From Rutstroemia sp. NJR-2017a BVV2 (lineage: Eukaryota; Ascomycota; Leotiomycetes; Helotiales; Rutstroemiaceae), in assembly GCA_002946415.1 (NCBI GenBank), contig NJPS01000013.1, positions 868,001 to 932,000 of the forward strand: a stretch of 64,000 bases of DNA. The letters are read 5' to 3'. A program made the translations under genes and the position numbers. Shown here piece by piece: positions 55,689 through 64,000 of this stretch. Below the pieces are notes generated by a model that saw only the letters and a list, made by a program, of their open reading frames with translations, was not told the DNA's origin and did no database searches. Each line of letters starts with the position of its first letter. Positions within the stretch are counted from its first letter, which is position 1.

Positions 55689-57251
55689 ATGAAACCAGAC
55701 TTTCAGCACAACATGCAGCAACCTCAACCCGACCAAAGCGATTTCGTTGCCTTGGAGGAGCGAATGGCGAAGTATACAGACGTCATGGTGGACAGCGTCT
55801 TCACAGAAATTAAGAGATTACTAGATCAAGGCTTTAATGGCATTCGACATGATATCGGCTCACACAGACAGGTGGAGCGGAGAGATAGCAACACAAATTT
55901 AGTTCGTCATTTTTTCAAACTCGTAAGCCTAGTTCAGGCCCTTCTGTGCTGCGGCGGAGTTTTTATGACTGACTTGCCCTTTGAAAAGATGTTTGGCGGA
56001 CCGCAATCCGAAAACTCAGCCACGACAGTGCCCGACAGTTCTGAAGCTTCAAACGCACAGCTTGGCTCACCTCGTCACGAACATCGCCTTATCAGAGTTG
56101 AAGAGCAACGTATTCAAATGGAACACGAACAGCTACAGCTGAATTTCGAAGCCGCAAAGCAGCAGGTCCAGGGCCTCCAGGCCCACCAAGAAAACCTTCA
56201 CAAAACCATCAGCGACCTCCAGGCTGCGGTTGCAAAATCCGGCATACGAGAGCAGAAGTACAAGGAGTTGGAGGGGACCGCTGAGTCTTTGACACAAAAA
56301 AACTCCGACCTAGTCGAAGATCTCAAAACTGCAGATCTTCGCATCGCCAATTTACAAATGCAAGTGGATAAATACCGAGAGATAATCTTAAAGGATACCG
56401 GGGATTATTCAAATCAAATCGATGATGCAGCGATTAATTCGACATTCCATGGTCTGCATAAACAAATCCAAAGACTTGTTGCACCAAAATATTATACGAT
56501 GTCAGAGGCCCCGCCAAAACCACACCAATCAGCTGACCGTTGGGAAATCGACCTATATCGATTGTGGGGACTTGGTCTTGAAGAGAACGAATTACAGCGT
56601 AGAGTCAGAAGTCTCGTTTTCCGATACATGGATAAGTATATTCTGAGCAGACCGTATTTTGGGCTTGATGGTCTTGCTCCACATGCAATGGAAAATGGTT
56701 TCGAATCATTCGAGAGACAACTTAGAAAAGTTGCAGAATGTATTTTCTCCAATCCTTACTTTGAAGCACGAGACTAACATTTATTTCGAGATCCATCTGC
56801 AGAAATCACGGAGTGGCGCACAGCAACTCTGAAATGTGCAAAGATGCTGCCTCCGCACGAATCCACTATCCAAAAGCAGTTTGAAGAGGGAATTTTCAAC
56901 CTCTTGTATCCTCTGCGCAGCATTCATGCAGACAAAGCCCAGAAAGAAACAGAGCTTCAAGATATCCAAGCAATGTTGGCACAGATCTCTCAAGATGCCT
57001 GCCACCTTGTCTTGTTACTCAGGGGTTCCAAAGACACATACGAATTCGAGTTTCCAGAACAGGACAAGCCGCTCAACATTGAGGAGGCGGAGGCTGAAGC
57101 CGCTGAAAGAGTTCAGAGCAAAAGTGCCGAGGAGGGAAACTCAGCAGATGTTGTGCTCTTCGCACTCTCTGCAGCTTTGGTGAGGTATCCGCAACATAAC
57201 CCACAGGAGAGAGTTGTTTTGGAGAAGGCTTGGGTTGTCGTAAAGGGTTGA
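55689..57251 (+). CDS. Coiled-coil protein, partner of divergent Hsp70-like gene
   Basis: Predicted join(55689..56739,56791..57251), 503 residues. Start at the ATG 55689 (MKPDFQHNMQQPQPDQSD); an upstream in-frame GTG is not used. A long coiled coil spans about residues 130-235 (EEQRIQMEHEQLQLNFEAAK, QQVQGLQAHQENLHKTISDL, ESLTQKNSDLVEDLKTADLR). It is followed by a conserved-looking helical domain (WEIDLYRLWGLGLEENELQR, then TEWRTATLKCAKML) and an acidic segment. An in-frame TAA at 56775-56777 lies inside a 51-nt intron (56740-56790) with a GACTAAC branch site and TTTCGAG acceptor, which explains it. The C-terminal half resembles proteins found in many filamentous fungi; function unknown. The head-to-head arrangement with an Hsp70-like gene suggests joint expression. 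Confidence 0.75.
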
Positions 57252-58762
57252 GGAACTTGAGGGAGATGTTTCTATGACGAGATCTTGCGCTTTGGGGTGG
57301 AGTTGAGAGTCTTGCTGTTGATATAGGGCGCTGATAATGGACTGGCAGGACTGCGAATTTTGTTCTTTGGATTTTGTTTGCTGGTTTGGATGAAAGATAG
57401 GTGCATCATTTGGTGTTTCTTTCTACGTTTCTTTGTAATGCTCGCTGTTTAAATAATACTCCTCTCGTCTATCCTAAACCCACACTACCTTAACTTGAGT
57501 CTTAACGTCGAGGAATGCAATGTCATGGCTTCTTTCACAGCGGTAGCAGCTAGGCTGCGGAATGAGTACCCATGGATGGGTTTTCGAGCACTTCAACCCA
57601 CCCACGGGTAACCATAGGTGGGTTTTTCCAACTCTTCAACCTACCCATTACCCAATAAGGGGTGGCACATACCAGAAATGGGCCTGTGACAACCAATAGG
57701 TGGTCAAAATGGCCTCCAACCCACCCGATGGGTACCCATCAGTCATCATAACCCACCCATGGGTGCCCCAACCCGGCGGGTACCCTACCCACCCGGTGGG
57801 TAGGTCCGCAGCCTACTAGCAACCGATTATCTTGACTATCTTGAGTGCTTGCCTGACTCCACTACGTCCACCTCTAGATGCGGGGCTCCTTCTTCTACCT
57901 GTATAATTATTTTCATGTCGGGGTGGACGGAGAGGGAGATGCGGGATCCTTTAATTTAACCTTTGTTCTTGCCCCTATCTTTCCTCCCTTCATCGTTCCT
58001 ATGAGGTAAGACAGATGATGAAAGCCGAAGTAGCAGGACCTTGTCAAAACTGTGATGCTTGGACGTAAGACAATGCCGGCATCGCTGTTTCTCCCTGTCT
58101 CTTCTTGTACCTGGTTATTAATAAAGTCAGAATAAGCTTCTACTAAGAACACCTAACAGCTTCGTCACTGCGGGGTAGATATGATAAAGTTACCCCCGTG
58201 ACATAAGGCTATAAGGCTAGACTCACCCCGAATGAACTACACAGTTGCGCATGCGCAGTCAACGACTCACAATCACGACTGGGCTTTTCAATGGCTGTCA
58301 GACAGTAGATGAAATGCATTTGCTTTTTTCTTGTTCTATCACTTGCGCTGTTTGTTGCCAGTTAGTCATCGAGGATGTTTGTTGGTCCGTCATGCCTGCT
58401 TTCGACTTCATGCTAGATTGAGGGTAAGTTAAAAGAGACATATGAAATACAATCATATGGTAACAAAAGCCAAGATGTCTTGGGGTCATATAGCACGATA
58501 TGGACCTTGTGAATTATGCAACTTTTAGTTAATTGGAGCTCCAAAGCTTGCACAACCCCGGCATGAGTGTAGCATCTCGACTGTCATCGAGACACAGAAG
58601 TCGGCAAGTTTAGTGGTAATATTACATCGTAGTAATCCAAGGGAGCCTCGAACTAAGCTTAGATAGAATACTCAATAAAATTTGGAAAAATCCCCAGTCT
58701 TCTGCTAAATCTATCTTCAATCTTCAAGAAGTCGTCAAAACCGAGTACATCTCTACCACCCT
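57252..58762. other. Intergenic containing hAT-like MITE
   Basis: 1.5 kb; holds the mobile element at 57551-57815 and no gene. A 79-codon minus-strand frame at 57913-58152 is unsupported. Confidence 0.6.
57551..57815. mobile_element. hAT-like non-autonomous element (MITE), 265 bp
   Basis: Terminal inverted repeats TAGGCTGCGGA at 57551-57561 and TCCGCAGCCTA at 57805-57815 are exact reverse complements. Flanks GTAGCAGC (57543-57550) and CTAGCAAC (57816-57823) agree at 6 of 8 positions, consistent with an aged 8-bp target duplication, the length made by hAT transposases. The interior is built of ACCCACCC/GGGTGGGT blocks and palindromes such as ACCCACCCATGGGT, the subterminal repeat style of hAT elements. 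No transposase coding capacity. Confidence 0.8.
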
Positions 58763-60270
58763 TCACTCACTCTTCCTCACCACTCCCCTCAACCTTACAT
58801 AGCCCAACCACTCTCCCTCCACCCCACCCCCCTCCTCCCCACAAATCGTCCCCAGCACCTCCACCACCTGCCTAACCACTTCTTCCCGCTCCCTACTTCC
58901 CTCCTCCCCCACCCCATCCAAAAACTGTTTCCCCATCAACCGCACCCATCCTTCTATCCCCCCTGCATCCGCTTTCGTAGGTCTATACTCCGTTTCTAAT
59001 TTCTGCACTTCGAGATTCGGCACCTGGGACAGCGTGCGCTGCATCCACTGCTCGGAGGGGAAAAACCAAGGGTCAAGGGCACGGGCGGCGGTCACACCGC
59101 CGGGGATGTGCCGAGAGACGACGGAGAGAAGCGCGCTGTGGACGGAGGATATGTTGTTGTGGCCGCCCATTTCGAAGACGAATGTTCCGCCGGGAGAGAG
59201 CAGTGTGGAGATGGTGTTGAAGAAGGGGATGCGGAGAGAGGGGGGACGGAGGATCCACTTTGTTGTGTGAGCTGGGGGTATGTTTATGGTGGATTAAGGA
59301 TTGAGAAAGGTGGAGAAGTGGAAATGAGGACGTACGTGCATAGCTGCGTTGGAGAAAATCTTATTATATGCTCCCTTGGGCAAGGTGTCTAGCTTCGCCG
59401 CATCGAGCACTATTCCCCTCTGTTAACTTCAGATTCTATCATTTATCATCAAGCAACCATGACAAAACAAGAACTCTGGACAAGCAAATGAATGAAAGGG
59501 GGAAGAAGAGTGTGTAAATGAAGGAGAAAAGCATACCTTGGAAAGTACAAATTTCAGCAATTTTGACATCACCGGTCTTAGCGACGAGAGCTTCTGCTGC
59601 GGCGATCATGGAGGACGAGCTGTCGATTCCGTGAATGCGACCATTGCCTCGGGAGAGCGTTTGTGCGATTTGGAGGTTGAGTATGCCGTCTGTAGTTTGG
59701 TGTTAGATGCGATTAGAATGGAAGAAATGGTCTAGGTGCTAGGTGCTAGGAAAAGGGAAAAATCAAGGATGGGAGGATAGAGAGAGAAACGAGTGCTCTG
59801 AAGGAGGTAAGCAAATAGAAAGGAAGAGTGAATACGGGATATGGAATATAAAGTTAGAGAAGTCCCCGGATACTCCAAAGCCAGAAGCACCATAGACTAG
59901 ACTATATCAATACAACAGCATACTAAACATTAACCCATTCCACCATGAACCAAGCCTAGAGTTCCTCAGAAACCCCAAACGAAGCATAAAATAAGACTCA
60001 CCACCACAACCAATATCCAAAATCACATCATCTGGCTGAACATCAAGCCACCCGAGAACTTTCGTGGCCAGCTTTGGTACGAAGGAGGCTGAGTTTTGGT
60101 AGGCCTGTTTTTGTTCAGAGAGGTGGTATTGTTAGCTGGTTTGGTTTGGGCGAGGAAGTATTGGATGGGAAAAGACGGGGGTACAATGTGCTGGGTTGGG
60201 ACGGGGCAAAATAGTGGAACTGTACCTCTGAGGACCAGTGATCTTCGTTAGGTTTGGCTGGAGTTGCCAT
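58763..60270 (-). CDS. Class I SAM-dependent methyltransferase
   Basis: Five predicted exons: complement(join(58763..59257, 59336..59409, 59537..59689, 60002..60104, 60226..60270)), 289 residues. It starts MATPAKPNEDHWSSE, then AYQNSASFVPKLATKVLGWL. SAM motif I spans an intron: VILDIGCG-DG. Acidic motif II is GIDSSSSMIAAAE, then VLDAAKLDTLP and IFSNAAMHWILRPP (motif IV/post-I region), followed by LSPGGTFVFEMGGHNNI. This is the order of the methyltransf_25 / trans-aconitate methyltransferase-like group of small-molecule enzymes. The fourth exon's acceptor AATAG was chosen because it alone restores the frame before VLDAAKLD. The substrate is unknown. It lies downstream of and on the same strand as the amidase. 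Confidence 0.9.
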
Positions 60271-60893
60271 GTTTGGCTGGAGATTTGGGGGAAGTGAGGT
60301 TGATGTGTGTGTTAATGTCGGCGCCGATGTTTATGCGGGGTAAACTGAGCAAGAACGGCCTGAAACTTTTGAAATCCCTTACATTAGGTGAAAGTGACGA
60401 TGAAAACTAAAGCAGTAATAAAAACAATAACTCTTTCACTTCATTATGAGATATCCCGAACTCAAGTATCTCTCCCCAGCATCCGACATGCAATACCACC
60501 TCGTATGGTCGTATAAATATACATACTCCGATTTCGGGGCCCCCGCAAAAAGGGGGGATTAACGAGGTGACGATCTCGGCGTTCCGAACTGCAACAGAGC
60601 AACTGCTTATATCTCTGCCCATTTCAGATACGAATCATGAGTTCCTATTCAAGAGCTTCGCTTTGTCAAAGCTGTGTTTTGTTGCAAGTCTACTACATTC
60701 CGATCTCGCATTCCTGAATCCTTTCGAGCCTCTCCACCACTTACAGCCTCTATATCACAAGATAGGCCGAATCCCATGCAACAATGTCTTATTTTTGTCA
60801 GGTATGAGATTTGTCCATCTATCACTTCGCTATTACGAGTACATGCATGCCTTCCGCAAGTCCGATTTCGCACATAGAGATAATGGTATCTAT
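60271..60893. other. Intergenic methyltransferase / amidase
   Basis: 623 bp between the amidase stop and the methyltransferase start on the same strand. A plus-strand frame at 60567-60908 (113 codons) is unsupported. Confidence 0.5.
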
Positions 60894-62719
60894 CTAATCA
60901 ATATCTAACAACTGGTATTTATCATCGCCTAGCAAGTCTTCGATTCTCTGCATGATGGTGAGGACCTTTTCTTCTTCCAATCGTTGCCCGACTACTTGCA
61001 CCGCGACCGGAAGGCCATGCATGGCTGTTGCGTCGTAATGCTTGTAAGCGCCGCGTGCAACTCCGTTTAGGGACTTGAGTGAGAAGGTGGAGGGGAGTTG
61101 ATCGAGCGATTTGTCTACGTGGGTTATTGGCATTATACCTGCTGTATAGTCGAGCTGATGTGCTGTCAGTATAAATGTAGAAGAGTGTGAGGGAAGTACT
61201 TACAAGGTTAAACAGGAATGTATATCCGCAACTGCTGACAGCATCCTTCATACCGTCGTGTGGTACAGCTGGTGTGGCGTTTGGTGGAGTGAGCATGAAA
61301 TCAAGTTTGGCTTCTTGTTCCCACCAGTCATGGAACTTGGCTTTGTAACCTTCCCTCCTCACGACCCATTTCCATTGCTCGAAAGCAGATTTCTCATGCC
61401 ACTCTTTAATAAGTCCTGCCCAGATCTCATCCCGTCTGATATATTTAACCCAAGCCCAGTATAGCCACTTGATAGGTTTTGGTAACGACATAAGCCAGCT
61501 CATCTGTTTTGCTCCAGTGTCCTCCCATTCACCTGATCTGAAAAATGATTTGAATGTTTTACAACCATCAGCATTGAGAAGTTGTGATCCAATATATAGC
61601 GCTTCATATGGAGCCGGAGGTGTAACATCGTAAACCTCATGACCAGCTTTTTCTAGTGCAGCGACCACTTCATCCACAGCTCTCATGCAAGCAGGACTTG
61701 GGTCAACCACGCCATCTGTTCTCAGAACACCAACTCGCAGCTTCTCCTTTTCGCGATATTCTTTTGCCATGTCTTCCCTCCAAGGGATTGGATGAACGCT
61801 ATGATCGTATTTCCATGGCTGCATGCTAATCATCGATTTCGTAAAATATGAGAGGTCTCCTAAAGTCCTCGTCATAGGGCTGAAGACACTAGGAATGCCT
61901 TCTTGGCCTGGCATACTTGTTACCATTCCATTTTTCGGCCATCTTCCAGTTGAGCATCGCAGACTGTAAATTCCAGAAAAGTGAGCGGGCACTCTCACTG
62001 ATCCAGCAACATCAGAACCAATACCGATTCTTCCACCTCCTGCAGCTAGAAGAGCGGATTCACCTCCCGTCGATCCACCCGGCGAGTACTTGTTATTGTG
62101 AGGGTTCGTGCAACGTCCCCAGACGTCATTGGTTGACTCAAAGCTCAACAATGTAATGGGAAGATTCGTCTTCACGTAAGGAATCGCTCCAGCATCCTTC
62201 AGTAGTCGCACCATGGTTCCATCCTTTTCTACCTTATTTCCGACATTGCTGCTGTAACCAACAGTCGTGTCAAAGCCACCAACGACAATGGAGTCCTTGA
62301 GACTTATGGGTATACCAGCCAGAGGACCTTTCATGTTGATACTTCCGTCTGTAGCCCATTTTTCTGCTGCATCTATCATAACCTCCGTAACACAATTTGT
62401 CTTCTCATGCGCTTTCAGGGCAGCTTTTCCGTAAGCTCGAAGGATATCGATTGGTTGTATGGATTGTTTATGGACCTCTTGGACAAGTTCCTCGATTGGT
62501 TTCGATAGGACTTGTCGTTCAGAATTTGTGAAAGCTCCATGGTAACTTGTGAGGTTCTTGATCCTTTGCGCTCGTTCGTTCTGTTTGAACTGGCTATAGA
62601 ACGATTAGTGTTCATTTCCCCCGGACTCTAGAAGGCCTGAGATAACGATAAGATTTACAGATAGGAAATGCTACTCACCAATCCCTGCGATGCTGGAAGT
62701 AATCAAGTAGGTAAACCAT
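60894..62719 (-). CDS. Amidase (amidase-signature family)
   Basis: Predicted complement(join(60894..61154,61204..62593,62679..62719)), 563 residues. The 13-codon first exon MVYLLDYFQHRRD splices in frame to CQFKQNERAQRIKNLTSYHG. Then LSKPIEELVQEVHKQSIQPI DILRAYGKAALKAH is the N-terminal domain common to fungal amidases. The catalytic triad is seen: Lys in GIPISLKDS, cis-Ser in SPGGSTGGESALLAAGG, nucleophile Ser in GIGSDVAGSVRVPAHF. The last exon gives DYTAGIMPITHVDKSLDQ and the usual GLPVAVQVVGQRLEEEKVL. It hydrolyses amide bonds of small substrates (acetamide, fatty-acid amides or aryl amides); specificity unknown. Introns of 49 and 85 nt. It is divergent from the MBL-fold gene with 358 bp between. 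Confidence 0.94.
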
Positions 62720-63077
62720 ATCGAAGACTGCAATCACATAAAATGAGAGAAAGGTTAAACGAAGGGATTCACAAAATGGAAAACAACAGGAAAGGAATGG
62801 AGTAAAGTACAGCGCAAGCAAATGAGGGGTCCTTCAAATCGGATAGGGTCCTTATGATAATCGGCTATACCTGCCCAATCAGGATAGCTCAAAGATAGCT
62901 AGCTCAGCTGTTATGAAATTCGCATCATATTTCTTTGCATGCGGGGAAGCCGGGAATATCGGAACCGGAGCAACGAAAAAGTATCAGCCAAAGCTACGAT
63001 ACGATAGCCAGCCCTCAGCCCAGCCAGCTAGGTATGGCAATGGATGAACGTGGGACGATAAACGATCATATGCTAGC
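62720..63077. promoter_or_regulatory. Divergent promoter: amidase / MBL-fold gene
   Basis: 358 bp separate the two start codons; both promoters must overlap. Contains repeated AGCTAGCTCAGC/CCAGCCAGCTAGG-like pyrimidine-purine strings near 62895-63032 but no clear operator. Confidence 0.5.
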
Positions 63078-64000
63078 ATGAATTCGCCTCCTCCTTCAGC
63101 GGACGTCACTATGTCCTCGCACTCCACTCCACATTCCACCATCTCGTCGCAGACACTCATCCGAGAAGATAAGGAGATATCAGAGCTATTTGAAAACCCG
63201 CTTCACAATTTTGGCTACGATACGCCCGTGCCAGATAATATATCTGACACGGAACACCTGCTCATCTGCTGCGCCTGCGGCACACAGTTCGATACCGACA
63301 ACCGGTCGATACTCACGCGTTGCCGGATTTGCGACGATCCGAGACAATTCGTCCCGCCAACGGGACAGTCTTTCATTACACTGGCAGCGTTGAAAGCGAG
63401 CGGCAAGTTCAAGAATAGGTGGAAGCCGTTTGAGAATGATGATCGATTTTGGAGTATTTGGACGGAGCCTAAATTTTCAATTGGGCAGCGTGCGGTGCTG
63501 ATTACGACACCGCATGGGAATATTTTGTGGGATTGCATCACCTATATTGATGATGATACTGTAGACTGGATCAATGGCTTGGGTGGATTAGCAGCGATTG
63601 TTATAAGTCACCCGCATTACTACACTACGCATCTGGAATGGGCAGAAACATTCGATTGCCCTGTATACTTGAGCTGGGAGGATAAAGGATGGTTGAACAG
63701 ACTTGATCGTTTGGGAAAGGCGAGGACGTTCATCGAAGGGACGGAAGAGGAGCTCGAGATACGAGGAGAGAAGATTGGAGTGAAGGCACTCAAGCTTGGT
63801 GGACATTTCCCTGGAAGTTTGGTATGTCTTGCTTATGGCAGATTGCTGATAGCGGACACATTGGTCACGACTCCTGCTGGCATGGGGGATTGGAGTAAAG
63901 GGCCTGGAGGAGGTGAACAGGCAAGACCCGATGGAATGAATAGTTTCTCGTTTATGTGGAGTATACCTAATATGATACCATTGAGCGTTGATGAGGTAGT
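63078..64000 (+). CDS. Metallo-beta-lactamase-fold protein, 3' partial
   Basis: The frame is open from the ATG at 63078 to the window end without a stop (307 full codons shown). It starts MNSPPPSADVTMSSHSTPHS; a second ATG at 63111 is possible. Residues about 60-90 hold four cysteines of zinc-ribbon style: LLICCACGTQFD and LTRCRICDD. The MBL fold follows: RAVLITTPHGNILWDCITYI, VISHPHYYTTHLEWAETFD (in place of the HxHxDH motif), VKALKLGGHFPGSLVCL and IADTLVTTPAGMGDW, giving the later metal-site His and Asp. The HPHYYTTH variant lacks the Asp of the classical motif, so catalysis is uncertain. Fungal relatives are annotated only as MBL-domain proteins. No intron was needed. Confidence 0.88.
   Translation, partial: MNSPPPSADVTMSSHSTPHSTISSQTLIREDKEISELFENPLHNFGYDTPVPDNISDTEHLLICCACGTQFDTDNRSILTRCRICDDPRQFVPPTGQSFITLAALKASGKFKNRWKPFENDDRFWSIWTEPKFSIGQRAVLITTPHGNILWDCITYIDDDTVDWINGLGGLAAIVISHPHYYTTHLEWAETFDCPVYLSWEDKGWLNRLDRLGKARTFIEGTEEELEIRGEKIGVKALKLGGHFPGSLVCLAYGRLLIADTLVTTPAGMGDWSKGPGGGEQARPDGMNSFSFMWSIPNMIPLSVDEV

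Noticed and set aside
62540..62600. Apparent frameshift at the N-terminus of the amidase
   Set aside because: Rechecking the bases gave ACAGAACGAACGAGCG, which reads KQNERAQRIK continuously from the spliced first exon; no frameshift exists.
1..64000. CRISPR arrays, bacterial operons, plasmid or phage features
   Set aside because: Spliced genes, intron-containing tRNA and fungal families show nuclear eukaryotic DNA; no regularly spaced direct repeats with unique spacers were seen.

Overview
The window reads as nuclear DNA of a filamentous ascomycete (Pezizomycotina). Genes are spaced 0.4-4 kb apart and carry short introns (about 45-120 nt) with GT(A/G)AGN donors and CTRAC-like branch sites. 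One tRNA-Leu has an intron, and there are fungal-type families (BTB/POZ, MFS, PAP2_3, fungal Hsp70-like, CCCH fingers, small secreted proteins). A Leotiomycete-like origin is possible, but this is an impression, not a demonstrated placement. Exon models were built by hand, so splice sites are predictions.

Layout. 0-10 kb: 3' part of a berberine-bridge-type FAD oxidase (+), two tandem BTB/POZ paralogues (+), then a zinc alcohol dehydrogenase (-) divergent from a MATE transporter (+). 10-20 kb: tRNA-Leu(CAG), a small repeated-domain protein whose start codon is built by splicing, a long gene-poor stretch with a cysteine-rich secreted-protein candidate and gene remnants, an F-box-like protein and the exon-junction-complex protein Y14. 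20-38 kb: a large glycine-rich membrane protein, an MCT-like MFS carrier, a small secreted protein, tRNA-Gln(CTG), a PAP2_3 membrane protein and a 14-TM DHA2-type MFS exporter. 38-52 kb: a sugar transporter followed by a repeat-rich tract holding a duplicated, apparently decaying CCCH zinc-finger locus, minisatellites and a second pseudogene-like region with premature stops. 52-64 kb: an eight-exon Hsp70-like gene divergent from a coiled-coil protein gene, a hAT-like MITE, a SAM methyltransferase, and an amidase divergent from a metallo-beta-lactamase-fold gene that runs off the window.

No classical biosynthetic gene cluster is evident: there is no PKS, NRPS or terpene synthase. Transporters are over-represented (MATE, MCT-like, DHA2, sugar porter). 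Three divergent pairs share promoters of 0.36-1.2 kb: ADH/MATE, Hsp70-like/coiled-coil and amidase/MBL. The observations most worth following are the splice-created start codon in a perfect Kozak context (unspliced RNA reads ATG-TAA), the duplicated decaying CCCH locus, the hAT-like MITE with TIRs and an imperfect 8-bp target duplication, and the compact Hsp70-like/coiled-coil divergent pair.
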